DNA of 14,481 nucleotides, from positions 1 through 14,481 of the forward strand of contig NZ_JOBL01000237.1 in NCBI RefSeq assembly GCF_000716335.1, written 5' to 3'. Origin of the DNA: Streptomyces sp. NRRL S-118 (GTDB lineage: Bacteria; Actinomycetota; Actinomycetes; Streptomycetales; Streptomycetaceae). Both the position numbers and the translations under genes were made by a program. The notes beneath the pieces were generated by a model, which made no database searches, had not been told where the DNA came from, and saw only the letters and a program-made list of their open reading frames with translations. Below, piece after piece: positions 5,672 to 12,356 of this stretch. Position 1 is the stretch's first letter, and the number at the start of each line of letters is the position of its first letter.

Positions 5672-7614
5672 TCGCCAACATAACCAAGGGCAAGAAGGCC
5701 GTCGGCGCCCTGATCTACGACTTCGGGCCCGGCCGCCGCGACGAGCACGTCAACCCCAGGATCGTCGCCGGGAACGTCACCGGCACCCCGCTCCAGGTCG
5801 CCCGCGCCATCGACCACACCGCCCGCCGGCGACCCGAGATAGCCGCCCCGATCTGGCGGTGCTCCCTGTCCCTCCCGGACGAGGACGGCATCCTCCCCGA
5901 CGCCCAGTGGGCCGACATCGCGAGCAAATTCGTCGCGGACATGGGGTTCGCCACCGCGCCGTGGGTCGCCGTACGCCACGGCGACGACCACATCCACCTC
6001 ACCGTGAGCCGCGTCGACTGGGCCGGGCAGCTGCTCACCGACCGGTGGGACTACCGCCGCGCCCGCGAGGCCGCCGACGTCCTGGAGGAGGAACACGGCC
6101 TGGTCCGCGCCCGCGACCGCTTCCGCGCCGAGGGCCCGCAGGTCCGCAACAACGAGCTGGAGGCGTCCAACCGGCGCCGGGGCCCGGACGCCGCCGTACC
6201 ACCCGAGCGCGAGGAGCTGCGCCGGATCATCCGCGAGGTCCGGGACGCCAGCCGCGGACTCGGGCGTGACGCCTTCGAGTCGGGCCTGGCCGACGCCGGG
6301 GTCGCCTTCCGCGCGAACGTGGCGTCGACCGGCCGGATGAACGGCTACAGCTTCACGCTCGACGGCCTGGTCGACGGCGCCGGCGAACAGGTCTGGTACC
6401 CGGCCTCCAAGGTGGCCAAGGATCTGCGGTGGGCCGCCCTCGGCCCGGTCCTCGGCGACCCGCCACCGACGGCCGCCGACGCACGGCAGGCCGCCGCCGT
6501 CGCGACGTCGACCACCGCCGTCCCCGTACTCGAGGACCAGGAGCAGGCGGACGTTGAGGAGTTCGTCCGCCTCGCCACGAAGATGCTGCGCGACGGCGAG
6601 GCCGAGCGCGGCGTCCCGCCGGTCGACACCGACAACCCGGCGTTGTCGACCGACCCGGCCCGCCGTCTCCTCGCGCAGTGGCAGATGAAGCAGCGCGGCC
6701 AGGAGCCGCCCGCCGAGGAGGTGCCGGCCGCGCCCGCCGCCATCCCGGCCTGGACGGACAAGCGCCGCCGCCCGTACGGCCGACTCGGCACGCAGGCCCT
6801 CGCCCGCGAGCTCGCCGACGCGGAGAAGGCCACCGCCTCCTGGCGGCGCGACCAGGAGACGGCCGAGGCCCAGGTGCGGGCGTGGGACGCCGTCGCCACC
6901 GGCGCCGTCCGCAGCGAGAACGTCCGCCGCCTCCACGAGCTGCGCGACGCCGTCGCCAAGGCCGCGCCCCACCTCGCCGACGTCGAGCGGCACATGAAGA
7001 CCGCCGTCGACGCCGAGCGCGCCGCCGACGCCGGCCGCGAGGTGTGGCGGAAGGCCGACAGCCTCAAGAACCTGAGCCGGTACGAGCTGTGGCGGCAGGG
7101 CACGAGCCGCAAGGAGCAGGAGAAGATCGCACGAGAGACCGGTGACGACGTCCAGCGCCTCGCCCGCACCGCGTACGACGCCCGCGCGGCGGCGTCCAAG
7201 GCCGCCGAGGCCGCGCGCAAGGCGTCCGGTCTGCGTGACCCCGAGGCCGAGGTCGCCCGCCTCACCGAGCAGTGGCCCGAGCTCCTTCGCGAGGCCCAGC
7301 GCCAGGACCAGGAGGCCGGACGCCTCAACCGCGAGCACCACCGCCGTGCCGCCGCCACGGCCGCGAAGAACGCCGCCGCCACGCAGGCCCGCGTCGAGAA
7401 GCTCCGCCAGGAGCAGCAGCTGCGCCAGACGATGCCCGAGGGCCAGCGCGATGCGGAGAACAAGGCCCGCTCCGCCGAGGCAGCCCGCGCCCGCTCGACC
7501 ACGACGAAGAAGGCCGGTCAGACCCGCCGCCGCGGATACCAGCCGCCGGGAGAGCAGCCCCCGCACCTTCGGCAGCCGCCGCCGGGGCAGAAGGGTCCAC
7601 GCAAGGGGTTGTGA
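5668..7614 (+). CDS. mobA: Relaxase / mobilization nuclease with coiled-coil C-terminus
   Basis: 648 aa from GTG 5668, which overlaps the mobC stop. Relaxases nick one strand at oriT through a tyrosine and lead it into the recipient. Seen: N-terminal NITKGKKAVGALIYDFGPGR (4-23), typical of actinomycete relaxases of this type, with Tyr17 the likely nucleophile; HGDDHIH at 104-110, the three-histidine metal motif (H104, H108, H110) of relaxases of the PF03432/MOB-P kind; a relaxase domain to roughly residue 170. The part after about 360 is rich in Ala, Glu, Arg and Lys and should form long coiled coils, with a basic, proline-rich end (RRRGYQPPGE). No primase, helicase or Walker A motif was seen. 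No coupling protein or secretion gene is encoded here, so it would depend on another element's or the host's machinery. Confidence 0.88.
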   Translation: MIANITKGKKAVGALIYDFGPGRRDEHVNPRIVAGNVTGTPLQVARAIDHTARRRPEIAAPIWRCSLSLPDEDGILPDAQWADIASKFVADMGFATAPWVAVRHGDDHIHLTVSRVDWAGQLLTDRWDYRRAREAADVLEEEHGLVRARDRFRAEGPQVRNNELEASNRRRGPDAAVPPEREELRRIIREVRDASRGLGRDAFESGLADAGVAFRANVASTGRMNGYSFTLDGLVDGAGEQVWYPASKVAKDLRWAALGPVLGDPPPTAADARQAAAVATSTTAVPVLEDQEQADVEEFVRLATKMLRDGEAERGVPPVDTDNPALSTDPARRLLAQWQMKQRGQEPPAEEVPAAPAAIPAWTDKRRRPYGRLGTQALARELADAEKATASWRRDQETAEAQVRAWDAVATGAVRSENVRRLHELRDAVAKAAPHLADVERHMKTAVDAERAADAGREVWRKADSLKNLSRYELWRQGTSRKEQEKIARETGDDVQRLARTAYDARAAASKAAEAARKASGLRDPEAEVARLTEQWPELLREAQRQDQEAGRLNREHHRRAAATAAKNAAATQARVEKLRQEQQLRQTMPEGQRDAENKARSAEAARARSTTTKKAGQTRRRGYQPPGEQPPHLRQPPPGQKGPRKGL

Positions 7615-7627
7615 ACGCCGGTGGGTG

Positions 7628-7651
7628 CTGGGGGGCTTCGCCGCCCCCCAG
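7628..7651 (+). terminator. Hairpin terminator after the relaxase gene
   Basis: Perfect 9-bp stem CTGGGGGGC/GCCCCCCAG with loop TTCGCC, 13 nt after the relaxase stop. Confidence 0.8.
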
Positions 7652-7830
7652 ACCCCCGCTCCGGTCGGCATCCCCCGGCGCGGACCGGCATCGTCGGGGC
7701 CGGGCGCCGTTCGCGCCGGGGGACACCGCCCCCGTGGCCCCGGCTGTTCCCCGTGGGAACACCCCTCGCGCGCGCGTGCGTCCGGGCGCCCGTGCGGCCG
7801 CGCGTCCGCGCTGCAGGGCGACTTGCCCCC

Positions 7831-7902
7831 AGCTTGCCTCACAACTTGCCCTACAAAATGCTCTACAGCTTGTCCTACAACATGCCTTACAACTTGCCCC
7901 CA
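7831..7902. repeat. Six tandem 12-bp repeats, consensus AACTTGCCCTAC
   Basis: Units start at 7831, 7843, 7855, 7867, 7879 and 7891, each matching the consensus at 9-12 of 12 positions; a partial unit (GACTTGCCCCC) lies just before. The block is clearly richer in A and T than its surroundings. It is not CRISPR, since there are no spacers. It could be a binding array (partition, incompatibility) or a repeat that grew by slippage. Confidence 0.85.
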
Positions 7903-8023
7903 GACCTTCGTGGGGACGGGTAAAGCAGCAGCTCAGACCGCCTCGTCAAGGGGTGCCGGACGCGCCGACTACTTCTGTACGGGACTCTCCTGGAGCTCCG
8001 AGGCCCGTACGAAGCCGCTCCGA

Positions 8024-8227
8024 CTACTCGGAACGCGGTGTCAGGGGGCGGGGACGGCGGACACCTGAAGTGGCCGGGGCAGGCGGACGGGCGGCCAGCA
8101 CACCCCGGCGACGCAGCTCTTCCACGTCGGGCAGCGGCACGGCGGGCAGGTCGGCCAAGTCGGCCTGCGAGGCGCTGCGCGGGGTGGTCGGGCCCGGGCC
8201 TTGCCCGAGGGCGCGTCGATCAGTCAC
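8024..8227 (-). CDS. Doubtful small ORF
   Basis: 67 aa from GTG 8227 on the minus strand, downstream of the membrane-protein gene and in the same direction. For: third positions are mostly G or C, and it contains a helix-like segment ADLADLPAVPLPDVEELRRR. Against: no clear ribosome site, a proline- and arginine-rich end, no recognised domain, and a strong hairpin (8293-8328) between it and the gene upstream. It may be a remnant. Confidence 0.25.
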   Translation of the reverse strand: MTDRRALGQGPGPTTPRSASQADLADLPAVPLPDVEELRRRGVLAARPPAPATSGVRRPRPLTPRSE

Positions 8228-8292
8228 GGCGGCATCGTATGGCTACCACGGGTGCTCGCACCCGGCCGGGGGCTTGCGGTGCCGAGTCCTCG

Positions 8293-8328
8293 CGCGTGCA
8301 CGCGTGTGCACGGGCACGTGTGCACGCG
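8293..8328 (-). terminator. Long hairpin downstream of the minus-strand membrane gene
   Basis: A 14-bp stem (8293-8306 with 8315-8328) with one G-T wobble and an 8-nt loop, built from alternating CGTGCAC/GTGCACG elements. It lies 73 nt past the stop codon at 8402 and is a likely terminator. Confidence 0.5.
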
Positions 8329-8401
8329 GTTGAGCGGCTGCGGAGGCCGTACCGGCGCTGCGTCAGGCGCCCGCGCCGTCGACGCTGAGTCGCCGGTGTG
8401 G

Positions 8402-8773
8402 TCAGCCCTTGTCCTCGCTGCTGACTCCGGCGTTGTGCTTCACGAGCTGCGACACGCCTGCCAGGCCCGTGCCGATCAGCACCGCCGTCCAGGCGTGTTC
8501 GGCCAGTCCGTACACCGCGATGATTACGCCGATCACCAGCAGCACCGAGTGCAGCGGCGGGCCGTCCTTCTCCGGTTCCGGCTCCTCGGCCGGCGCCTTC
8601 AACGCCTCGATCTCCGCCACGATCGCCTCGATGCGCTCGGCCGCGTACCGGTAGCCGGAGCTGTCCGGCACGTCCTGGAGGTTCGCGAGCATCACCGAGT
8701 TCCTGTGCAGCTCGGCTTCCAGCTCGGCGATCCGCTTCGCGACCAGCGCGGCCTTCGCGTCGTCCTCGGACAA
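8402..8773 (-). CDS. Small coiled-coil membrane protein
   Basis: 123 aa from TTG 8773 (start MSEDDAKAALVAKRIAELEA). This TTG is preferred over the upstream ATG at 8866 because AGGGGAGGGAAGG lies just before it, whereas the ATG has no ribosome site and adds an unlikely leader. Residues 5-30 and 45-62 look like coiled coil; an acidic-proline linker (PAEEPEPEKD) leads to two membrane segments (about 77-94 and 98-111) and a short polar tail. No known family recognised. A small membrane anchor or scaffold fits the sequence, and plasmid maintenance or entry exclusion would be guesses. It is divergent from the zinc-finger gene at 8905, with a hairpin in the shared 131-bp gap. Confidence 0.75.
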   Translation of the reverse strand: MSEDDAKAALVAKRIAELEAELHRNSVMLANLQDVPDSSGYRYAAERIEAIVAEIEALKAPAEEPEPEKDGPPLHSVLLVIGVIIAVYGLAEHAWTAVLIGTGLAGVSQLVKHNAGVSSEDKG

Positions 8774-8787
8774 GGCCTTCCCTCCCC

Positions 8788-8810
8788 TGGCTGCCCACAA
8801 CGGGCAGCCA
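8788..8810. promoter_or_regulatory. Inverted repeat between divergent genes
   Basis: TGGCTGCCC (8788-8796) pairs perfectly with GGGCAGCCA (8802-8810) around ACAAC. It adjoins the ribosome site of the minus-strand gene, so it may be an operator or a hairpin affecting its translation. Confidence 0.45.
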
Positions 8811-8904
8811 CACAAGGGTAGATGTGCGGCCAGGCCACCCACGGGCTTTCCGCGCGGCCCGCGCAAGGCGGTGAAGGAGGCGACGGCCGGTACGGTTCGG
8901 GGCC

Positions 8905-9420
8905 ATGAGCTACGACGCAGGCCCCCGTCACCCGGTCACGGGTGAGCGGCTGTGCCACCAGTGCCAGGACCCCGACAGGCCGCTGCCGCCCAGCCTTGGC
9001 ACCAAGCCGCGGATCTACTGCTCGCGCAACTGCCGGCAGCGCGCGTACGAGTCACGCAAGATCGGCCAGGCCATCAACGCGGCGGTGGACACCGCTGTCG
9101 CACGCGAAGCAAAGTCACGTGATTTTGCCCCGAACTCCCCCATTGGGAGCCAGGCAAAGTCACGTGACAATGACCAGGCAAAGTCACGTGACTTTGCTGA
9201 GTCTTCGCAGCTCAGCTTGGAGATTCCGGCACCGGCCGATGTCGAGCCCGCCACTCCCCCGGCCGTCGCCCCTGAGCCGGACAAGCCGTCGGCCCCGCCC
9301 CGGCCGCGGTCGTTCTTCGCCGACTGGGGGAACGAGGTGAGGGAGTCGGTGGCCACCGCCATAAAGGCCAGCCAGCAGCGCGACCACCGCGACGAGGCGG
9401 AAGCGACCGACAACGGATAG
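8905..9420 (+). CDS. Small zinc-finger protein with AKSRD repeats
   Basis: 171 aa. Residues 17-46 hold CHQC...YCSRNCRQRAYESR, a four-cysteine finger whose YCSxxCRQRAY signature is frequent in actinobacterial proteins of unknown function. Then come three AKSRD repeats (about 69-97), a proline/alanine-rich linker, and a helical end with FFADWGNEVRESVATAIKAS. The only suitable in-frame start is ATG 8905; AAGGAGG (8874-8880) is about 24 nt away, too far for normal initiation. A TACGGT -10-like hexamer at 8891-8896 would start RNA close to the ATG, so a leaderless transcript is plausible. DNA or RNA binding is inferred from the finger. The AKSRD repeats are encoded by palindromic DNA, described separately. 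Confidence 0.8.
   Translation: MSYDAGPRHPVTGERLCHQCQDPDRPLPPSLGTKPRIYCSRNCRQRAYESRKIGQAINAAVDTAVAREAKSRDFAPNSPIGSQAKSRDNDQAKSRDFAESSQLSLEIPAPADVEPATPPAVAPEPDKPSAPPRPRSFFADWGNEVRESVATAIKASQQRDHRDEAEATDNG
9109..9197. repeat. Three GCAAAGTCACGTGA palindromes inside a gene
   Basis: Copies start at 9109 (nearly palindromic), 9154 (left arm and core only) and 9178 (perfect 20-bp palindrome GCAAAGTCACGTGACTTTGC). Offsets of 45 and 24 bp keep the reading frame. Each gives AKSRD on the plus strand, and the first and third also give AKSRDFA on the minus strand. They may be protein-binding sites embedded in the coding sequence. Confidence 0.85.
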
Positions 9421-9727
9421 CCGGACGCTCAGCCCACGGCGGCCCGCAGCGCTGGGATCAGCTACTCAGCAGCAACCACATCGCGGCAGCAGCCAGCTCC
9501 CCCGCAACCACTCCCCCACGGTGCGGTCGCCTTACGGTCCGCGGGTGTGACGGCGGGGGTACGGTCCGCGCCCAACTCCATCGGATAATCCGACAAACCG
9601 GACACCAGCCCGGCACCCCCCTCCCCCGCAGCCAGCCGTCTTTTCCCAGCCCAGCGGACCCGCAGCCGCCAACGGCGGTGGCCACGGAGGATTACGGACA
9701 GTGGGCGCCCCACAGACGGCCTCGGGT
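9421..9727. other. Intergenic stretch before the gntR terminator
   Basis: No credible gene. It contains a direct repeat of TACGGTCCGC (9534-9543 and 9560-9569) and a 13-bp palindrome TCGGATAATCCGA (9581-9593) that could be an operator. Short minus-strand ORFs here lack ribosome sites and normal composition. Confidence 0.5.
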
Positions 9728-9771
9728 ACGACGAAGGCCCGCGCCCCGAGTGGGGTGCGGGCCTTCGTCGT
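9728..9771 (-). terminator. Very strong terminator of the gntR-type gene
   Basis: A 20-bp stem (9728-9747 with 9752-9771) with one G-T wobble and a 4-nt loop, 13 nt past the regulator's stop codon. Its symmetry makes it likely to work in both directions. Confidence 0.9.
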
Positions 9772-9783
9772 TGGTCGGTGTGG

Positions 9784-10536
9784 TCAGCCGATGATGTCGA
9801 GGGTCACGCGGTGGTGGAGGGGCGCGGTGGTCACGGTGACGTACACGGTGCCGCCGGACGAGTCCCTGGTGACGTTGACGATGCGGAACCCCGGGGTGCC
9901 CTCCGCCATCCCGAGCGCGGCCGACGCGGCGGGGTCCATCGGCTCGGCGGTGATCGACGCCTCCGTGCGGGCCACGTCCCACCCGAGCCAGTCGGCCACG
10001 CGAACTCCCTCCGGCGGCCGGACCGGTGCGGAGCCGACCGGCGCGAGCATCGGCGGTGCGCCCTCGTGTCCCTCCGGCGCCCTGGCGGCGATCTCGTAGG
10101 GGATCACCGTCAGCTTGTGCTGGGCAGGGGTGCCGTCCACGGACCGGATACGCGTCCGTTCGACCACCTGGGAGCCCTCCGCGATCCCCCACGGCTCCAT
10201 GTGCTTCGGCGCGGCCAGCTGCCTGACGAGCGTCGTCTCTTCGCTGGCCTGGCCGCCATTCGCGGGCTTCCACGGCGTCGCCGCTGCGAGATCCGGCGGG
10301 GTGAACGTGCCGAGGTGGGCATCGGCGGCCTTGCCGGCGGTGACGACTGTGCCGCTCCCCCGTTCGGTGCGCACCATGCCCAGGGCGGCCAGGACCGCGT
10401 ACGCGGCGGCCACCGTCTGCTGGCTGACCTCGTACCGCTCGGCCAGGTCCCGCACGCTCGGTAGGCGCGCGCCATACCGGTACTGACCTGCGGCGATCCC
10501 CTTGCGGATCTCCGCAGCGATGGCGTTTGAGTTCAC
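9784..10536 (-). CDS. GntR-family regulator, HutC/UTRA type
   Basis: 250 aa. GTG 10536 is chosen because AGGAGGA (10549-10543) lies 6 nt upstream. Residues 5-68 form a GntR winged helix with the classic LPSVRDLAERYEVSQQTVAA helix-turn-helix and the wing RTERGSGTVV. From about 95 to 245 there is a UTRA-like ligand domain (VVERTRIRSVDGTPAQHKLT and ITAEPMDPAASAALGMAEG). GntR proteins of this kind (KorSA of pSAM2 is one) repress transfer and spread operons of Streptomyces mobile elements. It is divergent from the WhiB/Spd operon, and paired inverted repeats fill the gap, so repression of that operon and of itself is the likely role. What ligand the UTRA domain senses is unknown. Confidence 0.92.
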   Translation of the reverse strand: MNSNAIAAEIRKGIAAGQYRYGARLPSVRDLAERYEVSQQTVAAAYAVLAALGMVRTERGSGTVVTAGKAADAHLGTFTPPDLAAATPWKPANGGQASEETTLVRQLAAPKHMEPWGIAEGSQVVERTRIRSVDGTPAQHKLTVIPYEIAARAPEGHEGAPPMLAPVGSAPVRPPEGVRVADWLGWDVARTEASITAEPMDPAASAALGMAEGTPGFRIVNVTRDSSGGTVYVTVTTAPLHHRVTLDIIG

Positions 10537-10583
10537 GTTTTGTCCTCCTACGGGTCCTGGGTCCTGTTCCCCAGGCTAGCCAT

Positions 10584-10642
10584 GTCAAGCAAGAACAGCG
10601 GAAATCTTGACACCCGTCAAGACACTTGCGAAGTGTCTTGAC
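10584..10642. promoter_or_regulatory. Double operator: two spaced GTCAAG/CTTGAC inverted repeats
   Basis: Half-sites GTCAAG at 10584 and 10616 and CTTGAC at 10606 and 10637. Site A is 10584-10611. Site B is 10616-10642, a perfect pair of 12-bp arms (GTCAAGACACTT) around GCG. The sites are 32 bp apart, three helical turns. A nested repeat TCTTGAC-ACCC-GTCAAGA (10605-10622) links them. Site B overlaps the -35 box of the plus-strand promoter; the GntR protein is the probable ligand. Confidence 0.75.
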
Positions 10643-10666
10643 ACTTCGTCATGAGCGCTCTAGCTT
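10638..10666 (+). promoter_or_regulatory. Sigma-70-like promoter of the WhiB/Spd operon
   Basis: TTGACA (10638-10643), 17-bp spacer, TAGCTT (10661-10666), predicting a start near 10673, about 60 nt before the first gene. The -35 box lies within operator site B, so repressor binding would block it. Confidence 0.7.
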
Positions 10667-10733
10667 CGAGGCGTTGGACCTGACCAGCGACCTGGAGCAG
10701 GCGAATTGCCGCTCCACAGACAGGGGGTGACCC

Positions 10734-10913
10734 ATGGCCTTACGAGCCGTCCCGACGTGCCCGCCGACCGCCGAGGTCGTGACTCGCACGCGGCTGCCGA
10801 TCACGTCCCGGACCCGGACGACGGGCTGCCGCCACGCCGAAGTCCTGCCGCCGGTCGACGCGGACGAGCTGCGTATCCGCTCGTACCTGAGCCGACTGGG
10901 GGTCGTGCTGTGA
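10734..10913 (+). CDS. Small first gene of the WhiB/Spd operon
   Basis: 59 aa (begins MALRAVPTCPPTAEVVTRTR, ends RIRSYLSRLGVVL). ATG 10734 follows AGGGGG (10722-10727) by 6 nt, and third codon positions are G/C-rich. It is basic and threonine/arginine-rich, with two cysteines (9 and 32) too far apart for an evident finger and a helical end. Its stop overlaps the WhiB-like GTG start by 4 nt (10910-10913), so it is probably translated and couples to the next gene. No family recognised. It occupies the first place after the repressed promoter, where pSAM2-type elements put an activator or leader gene, but no similarity supports that role. Confidence 0.7.
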   Translation: MALRAVPTCPPTAEVVTRTRLPITSRTRTTGCRHAEVLPPVDADELRIRSYLSRLGVVL

Positions 10914-11260
10914 ACCGTCGCTACCTCAAGCCGCTCGCCGTCGAGCACGAGCTCGTCAAGCGGGTGCTGCGGCTCAAGGAGACCCTGCGGGGGATCGTCG
11001 TCGACGAGATCCCGGTGTGCGCGACGACGGACCCGGAGGCGTGGCACCCGGAGCACCCCAGCGGCCTGAGCACCGCGCCGTACAAGGCGGAGAAGAGGGC
11101 GATGGCGATGTGCCAGGACTGCCCGCTCACCGACTTCTGCCTGCTCCAGGAGCTGCGCGAGGTCTCGTCCGTCGAGCAGGTCCACGGCGTGCGCGGCGGT
11201 GTGCGGCAGGCCGAGCGGCAGGCCCTCTACCTGACGCTGGAGAAGGAGGGGCTGCTGTGA
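10910..11260 (+). CDS. WhiB-like iron-sulfur protein
   Basis: 116 aa from GTG 10910, coupled to the preceding ORF by a 4-nt overlap; longer readings from upstream GTGs would overlap that gene out of frame. Seen: the four conserved cysteines C37, C68, C71 and C77 (Cx30CxxCx5C), the DPEAWHPE motif after the first cysteine, and HGVRGG (92-97), a variant of the usual G[V/I]WGG turn in which Arg replaces Trp. WhiB-like proteins bind a [4Fe-4S] cluster, usually partner with the principal sigma factor, and are confined to actinomycetes and their phages and plasmids. The loss of the turn Trp may change sigma-factor contact. It may sense redox state or activate plasmid transfer genes. Confidence 0.88.
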   Translation: MNRRYLKPLAVEHELVKRVLRLKETLRGIVVDEIPVCATTDPEAWHPEHPSGLSTAPYKAEKRAMAMCQDCPLTDFCLLQELREVSSVEQVHGVRGGVRQAERQALYLTLEKEGLL

Positions 11261-11904
11261 AGCTCAAGCTCCCCGCCCGTGCCGCCGCGCCCGCCGCCGC
11301 TGCGGCGAAGGTCCCGGCCCAGGGCAAGAAGAGCACCAAGGCCGCACGCACCAAGGCCAAGAAGAAGAAGCTCAAGACCGCCGCCGTGCCCCAGGCCACC
11401 CCGGCCGAGCCCGACCCGCGGATCCGCTGGGCGCTGTTCAACGGCACGGCCGCCGCCGCCGGTCACCTCGCGATCTGGTCGCTCATCGGCGACCCGATGG
11501 CCGGGGCCGACTTCATGGCCCGCATGACCGTCTCCGTGCCCGAGCTGGCCGCCGCCGGTCTCACCGTCGGCGCCCTGGTGGCCGGTTGGAAGGGCGCCGT
11601 GCTCATCCAGCTCCACAAGCTCCCCGGCATGTTCGGGCTGGCCGCCCGCCCCGCCGCCGCCGTCGGCGCCGCGATGTGGGGACAGGGCACCGCCCCGCTC
11701 GTCCGCGACGTGATGTACGCCATCGAGCCCTGGGGCACGACCCTCGCCCCGCTCCTGGCCGCCGGTCCCGTCGCCGCCGCCTGCTGGTGGGGCGTGGACC
11801 GCCGCGCCCGCCAGTCCACCCGGCCGGTCCGCTGGCTCGCCCGCGTCCCGCTCGCCACCGTCACCGTCTCCTCCCTCCTCTACGCACCCGGAGTTGTCCT
11901 GTGA
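11257..11904 (+). CDS. Spd-like membrane protein with basic N-terminus
   Basis: 215 aa from GTG 11257, overlapping the WhiB-like stop by 4 nt, with AGAAGGAGGGG just upstream. Residues 1-50 are Ala/Lys-rich and strongly basic (TKAKKKKLK at 32-40). Hydrophobic segments lie at about 58-78, 93-117, 160-180 and 194-213. Multi-gene sets of such small overlapping membrane proteins are the spd genes of Streptomyces plasmids, which help plasmids spread within the recipient mycelium. Assignment rests on topology and operon layout, not on a sequence signature, so spdB-like is a family-level inference. The basic tail could bind DNA or acidic partners, such as the acidic stretches of the protein encoded two genes downstream. 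Confidence 0.8.
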   Translation: MKLKLPARAAAPAAAAAKVPAQGKKSTKAARTKAKKKKLKTAAVPQATPAEPDPRIRWALFNGTAAAAGHLAIWSLIGDPMAGADFMARMTVSVPELAAAGLTVGALVAGWKGAVLIQLHKLPGMFGLAARPAAAVGAAMWGQGTAPLVRDVMYAIEPWGTTLAPLLAAGPVAAACWWGVDRRARQSTRPVRWLARVPLATVTVSSLLYAPGVVL

Positions 11905-12356
11905 ACACGCCCGAGACCGTCAACACCGTCGTCATCGCCGCCGGTCCGATCCTCGGCTCGGTGGGCATGTCCGGACTGACCCTGACCACCGGCATGGTGA
12001 TGCTCGCCGGACTGCGCGGCAGCGACCGCGTGAAGCTCGACCGCGACAAGGCGGGCGGCATCGGCATCGCGCTGGGCACCTTCGCCAGTGCCGCCGGCGA
12101 CCTGTGGGCGTCCGTCACCACCGGCGTCGCCGAGGTCCCCACCTCCCTCATCCAGGGCACCGTGGGCGGCAACATCGGCATGGGCGGCGTCGCCCTCGGC
12201 CTGACCGCCTGGTGCTTCCTGTTCAAGTGGAAGCGCCTGGTCTGGCCCGCGCTCCTGGGCATCTCCGCCGGGGTCATCTACGGCCAGGCCGGGGGAATCT
12301 GGGGGATCGGCCACAACCTCGTCCTCAAGTTCGCGTCCATCGTGGGGTCGATGTGA
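11901..12356 (+). CDS. Small Spd-like integral membrane protein
   Basis: 151 aa from GTG 11901, overlapping the previous stop by 4 nt. Nearly all of it is hydrophobic, with likely helices at about 9-38, 52-70, 91-108 and 113-133, many GxxxG-type spacings (GGIGIALGTFASAAG; GGNIGMGGVALG), and one charged loop (RGSDRVKLDRDKAGG). No catalytic motif. Glycine-rich four-helix proteins of this size occur in spd operons and may form an oligomeric membrane complex with their neighbours. It is tightly coupled to the genes on both sides. The function is inferred from context only. Confidence 0.8.
   Translation: MNTPETVNTVVIAAGPILGSVGMSGLTLTTGMVMLAGLRGSDRVKLDRDKAGGIGIALGTFASAAGDLWASVTTGVAEVPTSLIQGTVGGNIGMGGVALGLTAWCFLFKWKRLVWPALLGISAGVIYGQAGGIWGIGHNLVLKFASIVGSM

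Larger units (their letters stand above)
7652..8401. other. Gene-poor stretch after the mob genes
   Basis: All frames are open only because of the GC content; none has a ribosome site plus a recognisable domain. It holds a palindrome TGTTCCC-CGT-GGGAACA (7745-7761), a 12-bp tandem array (7831-7902), one weak minus-strand ORF (8024-8227) and a long hairpin (8293-8328). Codon use looks less regular than in the flanking genes, so decayed coding sequence is possible. Confidence 0.5.

Noticed and set aside
5554..7842. 762-codon open frame on the minus strand opposite the relaxase
   Set aside because: Glycine- and valine-rich shadow of the relaxase with no motif; such antisense frames are common at this GC content.
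7831..7902. CRISPR-like array
   Set aside because: Units are 12 bp, imperfect and contiguous with no spacers, and there are no cas genes.
9458..9713. Two overlapping minus-strand ORFs of 75 and 83 codons
   Set aside because: No ribosome site, no recognisable fold and irregular composition; the interval looks intergenic.
10674..10730. 18-codon TTG leader peptide before the 59-aa gene
   Set aside because: It is open and lies in the leader, but has no proper ribosome site and its start falls at the predicted transcription start; too weak to list.
10706..10909. Longer N-terminus for the WhiB-like protein
   Set aside because: It would overlap the 59-aa gene out of frame, has no domain, and GTG 10910 forms the same 4-nt overlap as the other junctions.
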